From positions 1 to 28,648 of the forward strand of contig BNUP01000017.1 in NCBI GenBank assembly GCA_025997455.1: a stretch of DNA of 28,648 nt, read 5' to 3'. The number at the start of each line of letters is the position of its first letter. The stretch's first letter is position 1. Source of the stretch: Fibrobacterales bacterium. Its GTDB lineage: Bacteria > Fibrobacterota > Fibrobacteria > Fibrobacterales > Fibrobacteraceae. A program made the position numbers and the translations under genes. The notes beneath the pieces are model-generated. The model was not told the origin of the DNA. It did not search any database and saw nothing but the letters and a program-made list of their open reading frames with translations. Shown one piece after another: positions 6,441-13,342 of this stretch.

Positions 6441-7222
6441 TGTATTCTCCATTCAACAGCGACAAAAAAAGAGATACTCCGTTAGTGCTCGGCGTATCGC
6501 TTATTTTTCATATTTTTATTATTTCAGCAGTGCTTTTGGTTGTGTGGTTAAAACCCGAAAAAGAACAGCCTCCGCCTATTCCGTTTTTTGAGATGGTGCA
6601 AGTTGCACCCCCTCCGCCTCCGCCCGCTCCTCCATCTCCTCCTGCAATTGAACAAGCACCGCCGCCTGAACCGGAACCAACGCCCGAACCGGAACCGATT
6701 CCCGAACCTGTGCCTGAACCCGTTCCGACACCTGCTCCTACCCCACCCAAAACTCCGCCAAAACCCCAAACCCCGGAACCTGCATCTTCTCCCCCGACTC
6801 CCGCACCTCAACCTCCGAATCCTGCTCCGCCTGCGGAAAATCCCAAACCGAGTATGGATATGCCGATGGATTTACCGAGCGATATTAAAAATGCGGAGAT
6901 GGATATGCCCGCTCTGCGAATGCTCGGTAATATGGCTATGGATCCGCAATTGCAGGCTTATTTGGACAGGTTGGTGCGGTTGCTTTACCAGAATTTTAAC
7001 CCGCCCGCAGGAACGGAAATTGCAAGAGGAACAAAGTCATCGGTGCAGTTTCAAATTGCGAGGAACGGCGATATTGAAGAGGTTGTTTTGCGAAAATCTT
7101 CGGGAAATGCGGTTTGGGACAGACTTGCGGTTCGTGCGGTGCAAATAACAAAACCGCCTCCGCTCCCGCCGAGTTTTACCCCTGAAAACTTACCGTTGAT
7201 TTTTGACTTTAGGGAGAAGTGA
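6440..7222 (+). CDS. TonB/TolA-family energy transducer
   Basis: The 260-residue protein has an N-terminal membrane anchor (about 17-38, LGVSLIFHIFIISAVLLVVW), a long Pro/Glu/Ala periplasmic spanner (about 44-145, with PEPEPTPEPEPIPEP runs), a Met-rich patch (MDMPMDLPS) and a C-terminal TonB-type domain (about 165-260; SSVQFQIARNGDIEEVVLRKSSGN, then DRLAVRAVQITKPPPLPP). TonB links the ExbB/ExbD motor to outer-membrane receptors; TolA does the same for Pal/peptidoglycan. The pattern IARNGDI...KSSGN fits both TonB and the TonB_2 domain of TolA-like proteins. The start overlaps the tolR stop codon by one base, so translation is probably coupled. Confidence 0.85.
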   Translation: MYSPFNSDKKRDTPLVLGVSLIFHIFIISAVLLVVWLKPEKEQPPPIPFFEMVQVAPPPPPPAPPSPPAIEQAPPPEPEPTPEPEPIPEPVPEPVPTPAPTPPKTPPKPQTPEPASSPPTPAPQPPNPAPPAENPKPSMDMPMDLPSDIKNAEMDMPALRMLGNMAMDPQLQAYLDRLVRLLYQNFNPPAGTEIARGTKSSVQFQIARNGDIEEVVLRKSSGNAVWDRLAVRAVQITKPPPLPPSFTPENLPLIFDFREK

Positions 7223-7240
7223 GGGAGGCTGCTAACTCGT

Positions 7241-7290
7241 CTCTAAAAACTCAAATCTGTGGAATTGTGTTACAAAGGGAGTTTTTAGAG
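7241..7290. terminator. inverted repeat between convergent genes
   Basis: CTCTAAAAACTC (7241-7252) is perfectly complementary to GAGTTTTTAGAG (7279-7290), with a 26-nt loop. It lies between the end of the Tol/TonB operon and the convergent nuclease-like gene, a fitting place for a bidirectional terminator. There is no U-tract after the stem, so a repeat-element origin is equally possible. Confidence 0.45.
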
Positions 7291-7304
7291 GTTTCCTATA
7301 ATAG

Positions 7305-8849
7305 TTATCCTACCACCCATCTTCCAATATTCCTTTTTTCTTTGTCGAACTCTATTCCAAGTTTAACGATTTTTTTGCCTTGCCCCTCATAAGAGAGGGC
7401 ATAGTTTTTATCGTTAATCTGTGCCAACGCATCTTCGGCGGTGCCATTTGCCTTGAATTCTACAACATAAACAAAATCATCAACTTTTAGCACAGCATCA
7501 ATCCTGCCTATAGCCGTGTGTACTTGTGCCTCGCAATAAATTCCGAGCATTCGCAGCGTAAGCAAAAATATCAATTCATAATAAGATTCCACCTTAGATG
7601 CTTCATCATAAGGAATATTATTGTAAAACGGGCGTAATGCCTCAACAAAATCATCTACTTCTCCAGCCTCTAATGAATCGATAAGTTTAAGCACAAAGGG
7701 AGTTTTCTCATCGTTTTTTATGTGGATATACAAATCGGCTAAACTGCTTGCAAAACTTGTGCGCACTTCGTCATTTGGGTAGCCTAAGTTATATGTGCCT
7801 CGTTTTTCATTATAGCCTGTGATTGTGAGGTAGCCAGATTGATAAAGCACAGGCACGGCATCCATATTCTCTACATCGAATTTACGAAAATCATCGTAAG
7901 AGAGAACTTTTTGTTCGAGATTTAAGACATTAATATTTTGCTGCTTAATGAGTTTTATTAAAAATGTAGGTGTACCGCTCTCATACCAATAGGGGATAAA
8001 TTCACCTTTGGCGTTAAAATGGTGCAGCAAGCCAAAGGGATTATAAACCGTAAGAGGATCTTTGGAGAATCGATAACCGTTGTAAAAGCGTTTTAATTTG
8101 GCGAGGTAGGCACTACCATCTTCACCCGCAATACTATTGATTTCTTCCTTAAAATTCGTTTCCAATTCCTCTTGGGTTATTCCGCATAAATCGGCATAGC
8201 GAGGGTCTAAGGAGAGGTCGGTGAGGTTGTTCAAATCCGAAAATATACTTACCTTGGAGAATTTTGTGACACCTGTAAGGAACACAAATTTTAAGTGCTC
8301 GTCCGAGGATTTGAGTACTCCGTAAAATGCCTTGAGGGCATTTCTGATTTCTTCATGGACAATTTTAGTGTCAAGGGTGTTGAGTAGCGGCTTGTCGTAT
8401 TCATCTATGACAACTGCGACTTTTTCACCGCATTGATTGTGCAGGTTGTGAATTAAACGCATAAAACGGTCGCTGATAGTTTCTCCCTTAAAAGGAATTT
8501 CATATTTTTTTGCACAATCTTCTAGGATGGTATTGATGATTACATACAACTCTTCGACCCCTTTTGCGTAATCCCCGACATTCAAGTCGATTCTAATAAC
8601 CGGATGTTTTTTCCACTCCCAAGGGAGGGAATCAATGGCAAGACCTTTGAACAACTCACGCCTTCCCTCAAATAATGCACCCAGCGTTGAGCACAAAAGC
8701 GACTTTCCAAATCGTCTGGGACGGGAGAGAAAATCAACTTTTGTGGAAGTTACCAACTCGTGAATGCGGGCGGTTTTATCCACATAGTGGTAGCCGTCTT
8801 CACGGATTTCGGAGAATGTTTGTATACCGAGCGGGAGTTTCAAGGACAT
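7305..8849 (-). CDS. AAA-ATPase-like / PD-(D/E)XK nuclease fusion protein
   Basis: The 514-residue protein begins with LPLGIQTFSEIREDGYHYVDKT, the hallmark start of the AAA-ATPase_like family (PF09820). It has a Walker A-type RPRRFGKS (43-50), Walker B VAVVIDEYD (144-152) and FLTGVTKFS. The C-terminus holds the PD-(D/E)XK domain (PF08011) with D451 and E464-x-K466 (RIDAVLKVDDFVYVVEFK). Such proteins are abundant and often multicopy in Bacteroidota, Treponema and Fibrobacter; their function is not established, with defence or mobile-element roles suspected. The start lies 4 nt after a TTTCTACATTAC box with no SD. It shares its upstream repeat cassette with the 20850-21692 gene. Confidence 0.9.
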   Translation of the reverse strand: MSLKLPLGIQTFSEIREDGYHYVDKTARIHELVTSTKVDFLSRPRRFGKSLLCSTLGALFEGRRELFKGLAIDSLPWEWKKHPVIRIDLNVGDYAKGVEELYVIINTILEDCAKKYEIPFKGETISDRFMRLIHNLHNQCGEKVAVVIDEYDKPLLNTLDTKIVHEEIRNALKAFYGVLKSSDEHLKFVFLTGVTKFSKVSIFSDLNNLTDLSLDPRYADLCGITQEELETNFKEEINSIAGEDGSAYLAKLKRFYNGYRFSKDPLTVYNPFGLLHHFNAKGEFIPYWYESGTPTFLIKLIKQQNINVLNLEQKVLSYDDFRKFDVENMDAVPVLYQSGYLTITGYNEKRGTYNLGYPNDEVRTSFASSLADLYIHIKNDEKTPFVLKLIDSLEAGEVDDFVEALRPFYNNIPYDEASKVESYYELIFLLTLRMLGIYCEAQVHTAIGRIDAVLKVDDFVYVVEFKANGTAEDALAQINDKNYALSYEGQGKKIVKLGIEFDKEKRNIGRWVVG

Positions 8850-8853
8850 TGGA

Positions 8854-8865
8854 GTAATGTAGAAA
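8854..8865 (-). promoter_or_regulatory. TTTCTACATTAC promoter-like box, leaderless start
   Basis: On the minus strand the box ends 4 nt (TCCA) before the ATG at 8849. The core ACTTTGCAGTGCAGG (plus strand 8865-8879) adjoins it. Confidence 0.6.
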
Positions 8866-8911
8866 CTTTGCAGTGCAGGGGTATGGGGTGTGGCGTGTAG
8901 GGTGTGGGGTT
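8865..8911 (-). repeat. promoter-proximal core and G/C-skewed heptamer tract
   Basis: Plus strand: ACTTTGCAGTGCAGG, then GGGGTATGGGG, then TGTGGCGTGTAGGGTGTGGGG. The G-rich strand is the template strand of the 7305-8849 gene and has four G-runs of three or four. Confidence 0.8.
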
Positions 8912-8932
8912 TTGGAAGGGGATACGGGAATT

Positions 8933-8973
8933 GTAGGGGCGTGGTTTTTAACCCGCCCTTTTAGAATTGCAAG
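8933..8973 (+). repeat. GTAGGGGCGTGG element, copy 1
   Basis: The 26 bases at 8933-8958 (GTAGGGGCGTGG to ACCCGCCC) recur identically at 21861-21886; the following TTTAGNATTGCAAG is also shared. Both copies lie upstream of minus-strand PD-(D/E)XK-type genes. The remaining gap to 9106 holds CTCTACT/CTTTACT heptamers (9005-9018), a TTGCATCGCCGAGTT core (9022-9036) and unassigned sequence. Confidence 0.8.
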
Positions 8974-9106
8974 AATTGAAAGTTAAAAGTGTAAAGTTAT
9001 TATTCTCTACTCTTTACTCTTTTGCATCGCCGAGTTCGCGTGAGGGATAATAGCGGCAACTGAAGGTTATAGCGGATAGCCCGACCCGAAGGGACACGCC
9101 CAAAAT

Positions 9107-9118
9107 TTTCTATATTTC
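9107..9118 (+). promoter_or_regulatory. TTTCTATATTTC promoter-like box, leaderless start of fadL-like gene
   Basis: The box ends 5 nt before the ATG at 9124 and no SD is present. This copy lacks the C-rich heptamers directly upstream, showing that the box can stand without them. Confidence 0.6.
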
Positions 9119-9123
9119 TAAAC

Positions 9124-10530
9124 ATGAATAAATTCGTAAAATCCGTGCTCGCAGGAACCGCGGGCGTTTTATTGTCGGTTTCAGTTTCGTTTGCGGAAGG
9201 GTATCAGGTGAATACTCTCAGTGCAAAACAGGTCGGTATGGCAAACACCGGTGCAGGCTTAAAACTCGGTGCGGAGAATATGAACATTAACCCCGGAGGC
9301 TTGGGTTTTTTGAATAAAAAAATAGACCTTTCGGCGGGCGTTGCGGCAATATTTCCCGAAGTTGAATATAGCGGAGCAAGAGGATTTTTTGAAACGGACG
9401 GAAAGCCGAGCACTCCCTTTTATTTTTACGGAGCCTTTAACATTTACGATTGGTTTTCGGCGGGCGTATCATTTACCACGCCCTTTGGCAATGCGGCAAA
9501 TTGGGGCGAAACTTGGGCGGGAGCGGAATTAGTCCAAGAGATTTCTTTGCAGGTTTTTTCCATTCAACCGACACTCGCTTTCAAAATATTTGATAAAGTT
9601 AGCATAGGCGGCGGTCCCACCATAAACTTCGGCAATTTTTCGCTTTCACGGGCACTTATAGGCGAGGGTGCACTTGAACCCTATCGCACGCTTGCACAAG
9701 TTCCGCAACTCACGGCTTATGCCCCTGTAATTACCGGCATTTTGGATAAATATAAAGATACACCTGCTGCATCTGCCACGCTTTCCGGTGATGCCGATGT
9801 GAAGGTCGGCTACAATGTTGGTATTCTCTATGATTTGTTAAAAGATAAATTGGCAGTCGGTGTTTCGTATCGTTCTAAGGTAGATATGAAAGTCTCCGAA
9901 GGAAAGGCAAAAATGGATTATGCAAGCGAAGACGATATTCCCACTCTTAATAATATAATCGCAACCGTTAATAACGCAGCGGGCACGCAAGTTGCCCCGC
10001 CAATTGCAATTCCGCCTTTGGAGCAAGGCACTTTTAAAGCCGCTCTTCCGTTGCCCGCAATACTTAGCACGGGTATTTCGTTTAAGCCTATTAAAGACTT
10101 AGTTTTGGATTTCGATTTGACATGGATAAATTGGTCTGCTTATGATTCTCTAATCGTTCAATTCTCGCAAGAAGTTCTCGGAGGATACAGCGTTCGTGCT
10201 CCTAAAAGATATCACAACAGTTTGTCTTATCGTTTGGGTGCGCAATATGCACTTACAGACCGCTTTGATGTTCGCGGCGGTGTGTATTACGACGAGTCGC
10301 CTGTTAATAGCAATTACCTGAATCCCGAAACTCCGAGTATGGATAAGTTGGGTCTTTCAACGGGATTTTCGTTCCGCCCAATTCCCTCGCTTTCCATTGA
10401 TGCGGCGTTCCTCTACACAACGGGATTTGGCAGAGACGGTTCTTATCCTGTTAATGCCGAGAGGGCGTTCAAAGGGCACTATGAGGTGCAGGCGTGGATA
10501 CCGTCAATCGGCGTTAGTTTCTCGTTGTAG
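9124..10530 (+). CDS. FadL/OmpP1/TodX-family outer membrane transporter
   Basis: The 468-residue protein has a signal peptide (1 to about 24, ending SVSFA). The mature start GYQVNTLSAKQVGMANTGAG and the later NMNINPGGLGF follow the FadL family pattern (Gly-rich hatch, then an Asn-Pro-Gly/Ala-Gly-Leu motif). Alternating amphipathic strands run to a C-terminal ...SIGVSFSL, typical of an outer-membrane barrel. Family members let hydrophobic molecules such as long-chain fatty acids or aromatics enter; the substrate here is unknown. Length matches the family (about 430-480). It appears to be a single-gene unit, followed by a two-hairpin repeat. Confidence 0.9.
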   Translation: MNKFVKSVLAGTAGVLLSVSVSFAEGYQVNTLSAKQVGMANTGAGLKLGAENMNINPGGLGFLNKKIDLSAGVAAIFPEVEYSGARGFFETDGKPSTPFYFYGAFNIYDWFSAGVSFTTPFGNAANWGETWAGAELVQEISLQVFSIQPTLAFKIFDKVSIGGGPTINFGNFSLSRALIGEGALEPYRTLAQVPQLTAYAPVITGILDKYKDTPAASATLSGDADVKVGYNVGILYDLLKDKLAVGVSYRSKVDMKVSEGKAKMDYASEDDIPTLNNIIATVNNAAGTQVAPPIAIPPLEQGTFKAALPLPAILSTGISFKPIKDLVLDFDLTWINWSAYDSLIVQFSQEVLGGYSVRAPKRYHNSLSYRLGAQYALTDRFDVRGGVYYDESPVNSNYLNPETPSMDKLGLSTGFSFRPIPSLSIDAAFLYTTGFGRDGSYPVNAERAFKGHYEVQAWIPSIGVSFSL

Positions 10531-10546
10531 AGGAATGAGGGGGGCT

Positions 10547-10591
10547 AAAAGCCAAAGTATTGGCTTTTGGAGAGAGAGTGCTTTAGCACTC
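10547..10591. repeat. two-hairpin interspersed element, copy 1
   Basis: AAAAGCCAA (10547-10555), loop AGTA, TTGGCTTTT (10560-10568), then GAGTGC-TTTA-GCACTC (10576-10591). The inverse copy at 21976-22020 has GAAAGCCAA/TTGGCTTTC, so the outermost pair changed on both sides (A-T to G-C). Here it follows the fadL-like gene by 16 nt and could end its transcript. Confidence 0.75.
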
Positions 10592-10694
10592 GTAAGTGCA
10601 GAGTTTTATGGTCGCCCCCTACGGAAGGGCGGCATAAATGCCCCTACATCTACCATTTCCCTTCTTTCAACTTTCAACTTTACACTTTCAACTC
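10592..10694. other. repeat-rich gap before the EAL gene
   Basis: Contains GCCCCCTAC and GCCCCTAC (about 10613-10648), related to the GTAGGGGC family, and a pyrimidine-rich CTTTCAACTTTACACTTTCAA stretch. No gene with a believable start is seen here; an open frame through this DNA is only read-through of the repeats. Confidence 0.5.
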
Positions 10695-10761
10695 TTGCAA
10701 CGCCGAGTTCTCCACACCCCACACCCTACACGCCACACCCTATACCCCTGCACTGCAAAGT
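10695..10761 (+). repeat. core-heptamer-core cassette upstream of the EAL gene
   Basis: TTGCAACGCCGAGTT (10695-10709), then CCACACC/CTACACG/CTATACC heptamers with 7-nt spacing, then CCTGCACTGCAAAGT (10747-10761). Same orientation relative to the gene as at 2229, 8865, 13275, 21711 and 27571. Confidence 0.85.
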
Positions 10762-10772
10762 TTCTACATTCC
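10761..10772 (+). promoter_or_regulatory. TTTCTACATTCC promoter-like box, leaderless start
   Basis: The box ends 6 nt (CTCCAA) before the ATG at 10779. No SD precedes the gene. Confidence 0.6.
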
Positions 10773-10778
10773 CTCCAA

Positions 10779-12455
10779 ATGTTCATTGAGAAATTTTTAG
10801 AATCTCTGTTGCGAAAGGACAAACGGTCGTTGCGCGATATTGGCATATATATTATTGTTGCTCAATTATTTATTTTTGTTTTGACCAACGCTCTGCCGAG
10901 AAATGAAATTGTATATCTGTCGTTTTTGCCAATATTGTGTTTTTCGTTTTTTTTCGGCGAACTTTTTGGGTTTTATTTTGCACTTGCGGTAGGTTTTATT
11001 TTCAGTCCGCTCGGTATTGAAATCGGCAAAAATTCGTATTGGTGGTCGCTTAGGGCTATAACTTTTTGCATATCTGCGATTGTGGTGGGGTGGCTCGCAA
11101 CAATGCTCCGAAATCATTTGGACATTCGAGATAAACTTCGCTTAATCGATATTTTTACGGGCTGGCATAATCGTTTTGCTCTGCTCGAAAAATTTGAGAA
11201 TTTGGCACTTGCAGAGGTTAATGGTTCGTTCAGCATTGTTGTTATATCGCTTTCAAACAGAACCGCACTTTCCGAAACTTTCGGCAACGATGTCACTCGG
11301 AGCATTTTTCACCAGTTCAAAGAGAGATGTGAAGAGTCAATAGTTAAGAGTTGGAAAATCGATGCGTTTTCGCTGAATCATTATCAGGCGGCATTTCTGC
11401 TGAACGCTCCCGAAGTAATTGTGGCAGGCGATAAGACGAATTTTGAACAAATTCTCCTGAGTGCGGCAAAGCGAAATTTTTTGCATAACGGTTTTTATGT
11501 GCATGGCGATATTCACATTGGGGTTTATTATTTTTCAGAATTTAACGAGGCGAATAAAGGTAATTTACCGCTGAAATACGCAGAAGAGGCTGTTGAAACT
11601 GCGACTAAGCAGATGAAGGATGTGGTTGTTTATAGCCCGTCTAACGATGTTAAGAAGGGCGGCAATTTGAATTTTACGGATATTTTGGGTGATATTGATT
11701 TGGCAATTCGCAGTCGTTGGATGTTCCTTGTGTATCAACCGAAAATTGATATGGATACGGGAAAAATTCACGCTGTTGAGGCGTTAATCAGGTGGAATCA
11801 TCCTACCAAAGGGTTTGTGCCGCCGGATAAATTTATTCCGCAGGCGGAGCAGAGCACGCTTATTGAGAACATTACCGATTTTGTGGTAAGTCAGGCGGTT
11901 ATGCAGCAAAAACTTTGGCAGAGGTCGGGCATTTATGTGAATATTGCGGTGAATGTATCTACTTACAATCTTTTACAACCGAATTTTGTGAATAAGTTTT
12001 TAGACTTACTGAAAGAAAAAGATTTGCAGTCGGAATGTTTGGAAATTGAGGTGACGGAGGGTGCACTTATCGCGGATTTTCAGCGCGTGCTCGAAGGTTT
12101 GAATAATTTTCACGATGCCAAAATTAAAATTGCACTTGACGACTTTGGCACGGGCTATTCGTCTTTTCAGTATTTGCAGCAACTTCCAGTTGATTACATA
12201 AAAATTGACCAATCCTTTGTCCGCAAACTTTCGGTGAGCAAGGAGTCTCGCGAAATTGTGCGGGCTATTGTTGATTTGGCACACACCATAAATGTTAAAA
12301 CCATCGCGGAAGGCGTTGAAACAATCGGAGATTATGATTATTTGAACAGCGTGCATTGCGATATTGGGCAGGGTTTTTATATGTCGAAACCTTTAACTTC
12401 CAACAACTTTACAAACTGGTATTCGGAGAATAATGGAATCTTTGAGAAATATTAG
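10779..12455 (+). CDS. membrane-bound EAL c-di-GMP phosphodiesterase with degenerate GGDEF
   Basis: The 558-residue protein has about four membrane segments (about 21-115) and then a GGDEF-like domain. IDIFTGWHNRFALLEKF (124-140) matches the family start, but the GGDEF signature is replaced by FSLNHYQAAFLL (197-208), so cyclase activity is unlikely. The EAL domain (about 302-545) keeps its key residues: VEALIRW (333-339), NVS (392-394), EVTEGAL (424-430), DDFGTGYSSF (454-463), KID (475-477) and AEGVET (510-515). It probably hydrolyses c-di-GMP. The chosen ATG is 6 nt downstream of the promoter-like box; the open frame further upstream is repeat DNA. First gene of the 10779-16945 run; its end overlaps the next gene by 23 nt. 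Confidence 0.9.
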   Translation: MFIEKFLESLLRKDKRSLRDIGIYIIVAQLFIFVLTNALPRNEIVYLSFLPILCFSFFFGELFGFYFALAVGFIFSPLGIEIGKNSYWWSLRAITFCISAIVVGWLATMLRNHLDIRDKLRLIDIFTGWHNRFALLEKFENLALAEVNGSFSIVVISLSNRTALSETFGNDVTRSIFHQFKERCEESIVKSWKIDAFSLNHYQAAFLLNAPEVIVAGDKTNFEQILLSAAKRNFLHNGFYVHGDIHIGVYYFSEFNEANKGNLPLKYAEEAVETATKQMKDVVVYSPSNDVKKGGNLNFTDILGDIDLAIRSRWMFLVYQPKIDMDTGKIHAVEALIRWNHPTKGFVPPDKFIPQAEQSTLIENITDFVVSQAVMQQKLWQRSGIYVNIAVNVSTYNLLQPNFVNKFLDLLKEKDLQSECLEIEVTEGALIADFQRVLEGLNNFHDAKIKIALDDFGTGYSSFQYLQQLPVDYIKIDQSFVRKLSVSKESREIVRAIVDLAHTINVKTIAEGVETIGDYDYLNSVHCDIGQGFYMSKPLTSNNFTNWYSENNGIFEKY

Positions 12456-13257
12456 CGGGGAAAAATTATTTGTTGAGGGCGGGGGACACCCCCGCAACGC
12501 CCCCGTTTCGCAATTGCAAGCCGTTGAAAATTCCCTTCAAAAGGCAATTGACGAACTCGGTGCATTGTTTGCGGTTTTGTTAGACCCTGACTCAGATGTC
12601 GATTTTGTGAAAATCGGGATAATGGCGGCAGAAAACGGTGCGGATTTGTTGCTCGTGGGCGGGTCTTTGGTGAGTAATCCCCGTTTGCCGAAGTTGGTTG
12701 CGGAGTTAAAAGGTGCGGTTAAAATTCCCGTTGTGCTTTTCCCCGGCGGTGCCTCGCAAGTTGTTGCCGGTTTTGATGCGATGCTTTTCACCTCGCTTTT
12801 GAGCGGCAGAAATTCGCAATATTTAATAGAGGAACAATTAAAAGGCGGCTTGCTCGTTAAAGCACTCGGCGTTGAAACTCTTCCCACAGCATATATTTTA
12901 ATAAACAGCGGCAAGCAAACCGCGGTGGAATACATATCAAACACAAAACCCATTCCAGCGGATAAACCTAAAATTACAATGGCTACCTGCGTTGCCGCAG
13001 AACTTATGGGAATGAGGTGGGTGTATTTGGAGGCGGGTAGCGGTGCAGATTCGCCTGTTCCCCTTTCTCACATTGCACTTGTCCGCAAGGCGACTTCCTT
13101 AAATATAATTGCAGGCGGCGGAATCACCATGCCAAGCGATGCTTTATCCCGCGTGAATGCAGGCGCAAGTATAATAGTCACGGGTACAATTTGGGAAAAC
13201 AACCCCGACCCGAAACTTATGCAAGAATTTGCCTCCGCGTGTCATTTGGGAAAATAG
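12433..13257 (+). CDS. geranylgeranylglyceryl phosphate synthase family (GGGPS/PcrB-like)
   Basis: The 274-residue TIM-barrel protein has the family motifs LLDPD (49-53, metal/phosphate site), ADLLLVGGSLV (70-80), VVLFPGG (100-106), VYLEAGSGA (197-205), IIAGGGI (225-231) and VTGTIWE (249-255). Family enzymes join an isoprenoid diphosphate to glycerol-1-phosphate. In archaea this makes ether lipids; in bacteria (PcrB, and the larger type in Bacteroidota relatives) the products are less well understood. Start ATG 12433 overlaps the EAL gene and has GGAGA 5 nt upstream. The N-terminal ~30 residues are an extra extension partly encoded by a GC-rich palindrome (12479-12495). Likely cotranscribed with the EAL gene. 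Confidence 0.88.
   Translation: MESLRNISGEKLFVEGGGHPRNAPVSQLQAVENSLQKAIDELGALFAVLLDPDSDVDFVKIGIMAAENGADLLLVGGSLVSNPRLPKLVAELKGAVKIPVVLFPGGASQVVAGFDAMLFTSLLSGRNSQYLIEEQLKGGLLVKALGVETLPTAYILINSGKQTAVEYISNTKPIPADKPKITMATCVAAELMGMRWVYLEAGSGADSPVPLSHIALVRKATSLNIIAGGGITMPSDALSRVNAGASIIVTGTIWENNPDPKLMQEFASACHLGK
12479..12495. repeat. GC palindrome inside the GGGPS-family gene
   Basis: GCGGGGG-ACA-CCCCCGC is a perfect 7-bp stem with a 3-nt loop, and further AACGCCCCCG follows. It encodes GGGHPRNAP of the N-terminal extension. Its composition differs from the AT-rich surroundings, as if a small palindromic element had inserted in frame. Confidence 0.6.
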
Positions 13258-13274
13258 TTCCCCACTTTCAACCC

Positions 13275-13320
13275 TTGCAACGCCGAGTTTTCCATTAGCC
13301 ACACCCCACACCCTACACCC
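13275..13320 (+). repeat. core plus C-rich heptamer tract before the lipoprotein gene
   Basis: TTGCAACGCCGAGTT (13275-13289) is followed by CCACACC/CCACACC/CTACACC heptamers. The whole cassette begins 18 nt after the GGGPS stop codon, so it may create a new transcription start inside a same-strand gene run. Confidence 0.85.
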
Positions 13321-13325
13321 CACTT

Positions 13326-13337
13326 TTTCTACCTTCC
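13326..13337 (+). promoter_or_regulatory. TTTCTACCTTCC promoter-like box, leaderless start
   Basis: The box ends 5 nt (CCCTG) before the ATG at 13343, with no SD between. Confidence 0.6.
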
Positions 13338-13342
13338 CCCTG

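Noticed and set aside
6508..6811. Gly- and Arg-rich open frames on the minus strand
   Set aside because: Antisense shadows of the Pro/Glu-rich TonB spacer.
10638..10778. Extended N-terminus of the EAL protein
   Set aside because: It reads through the same repeat cassette; the ATG at 10779 begins the conserved-looking protein.
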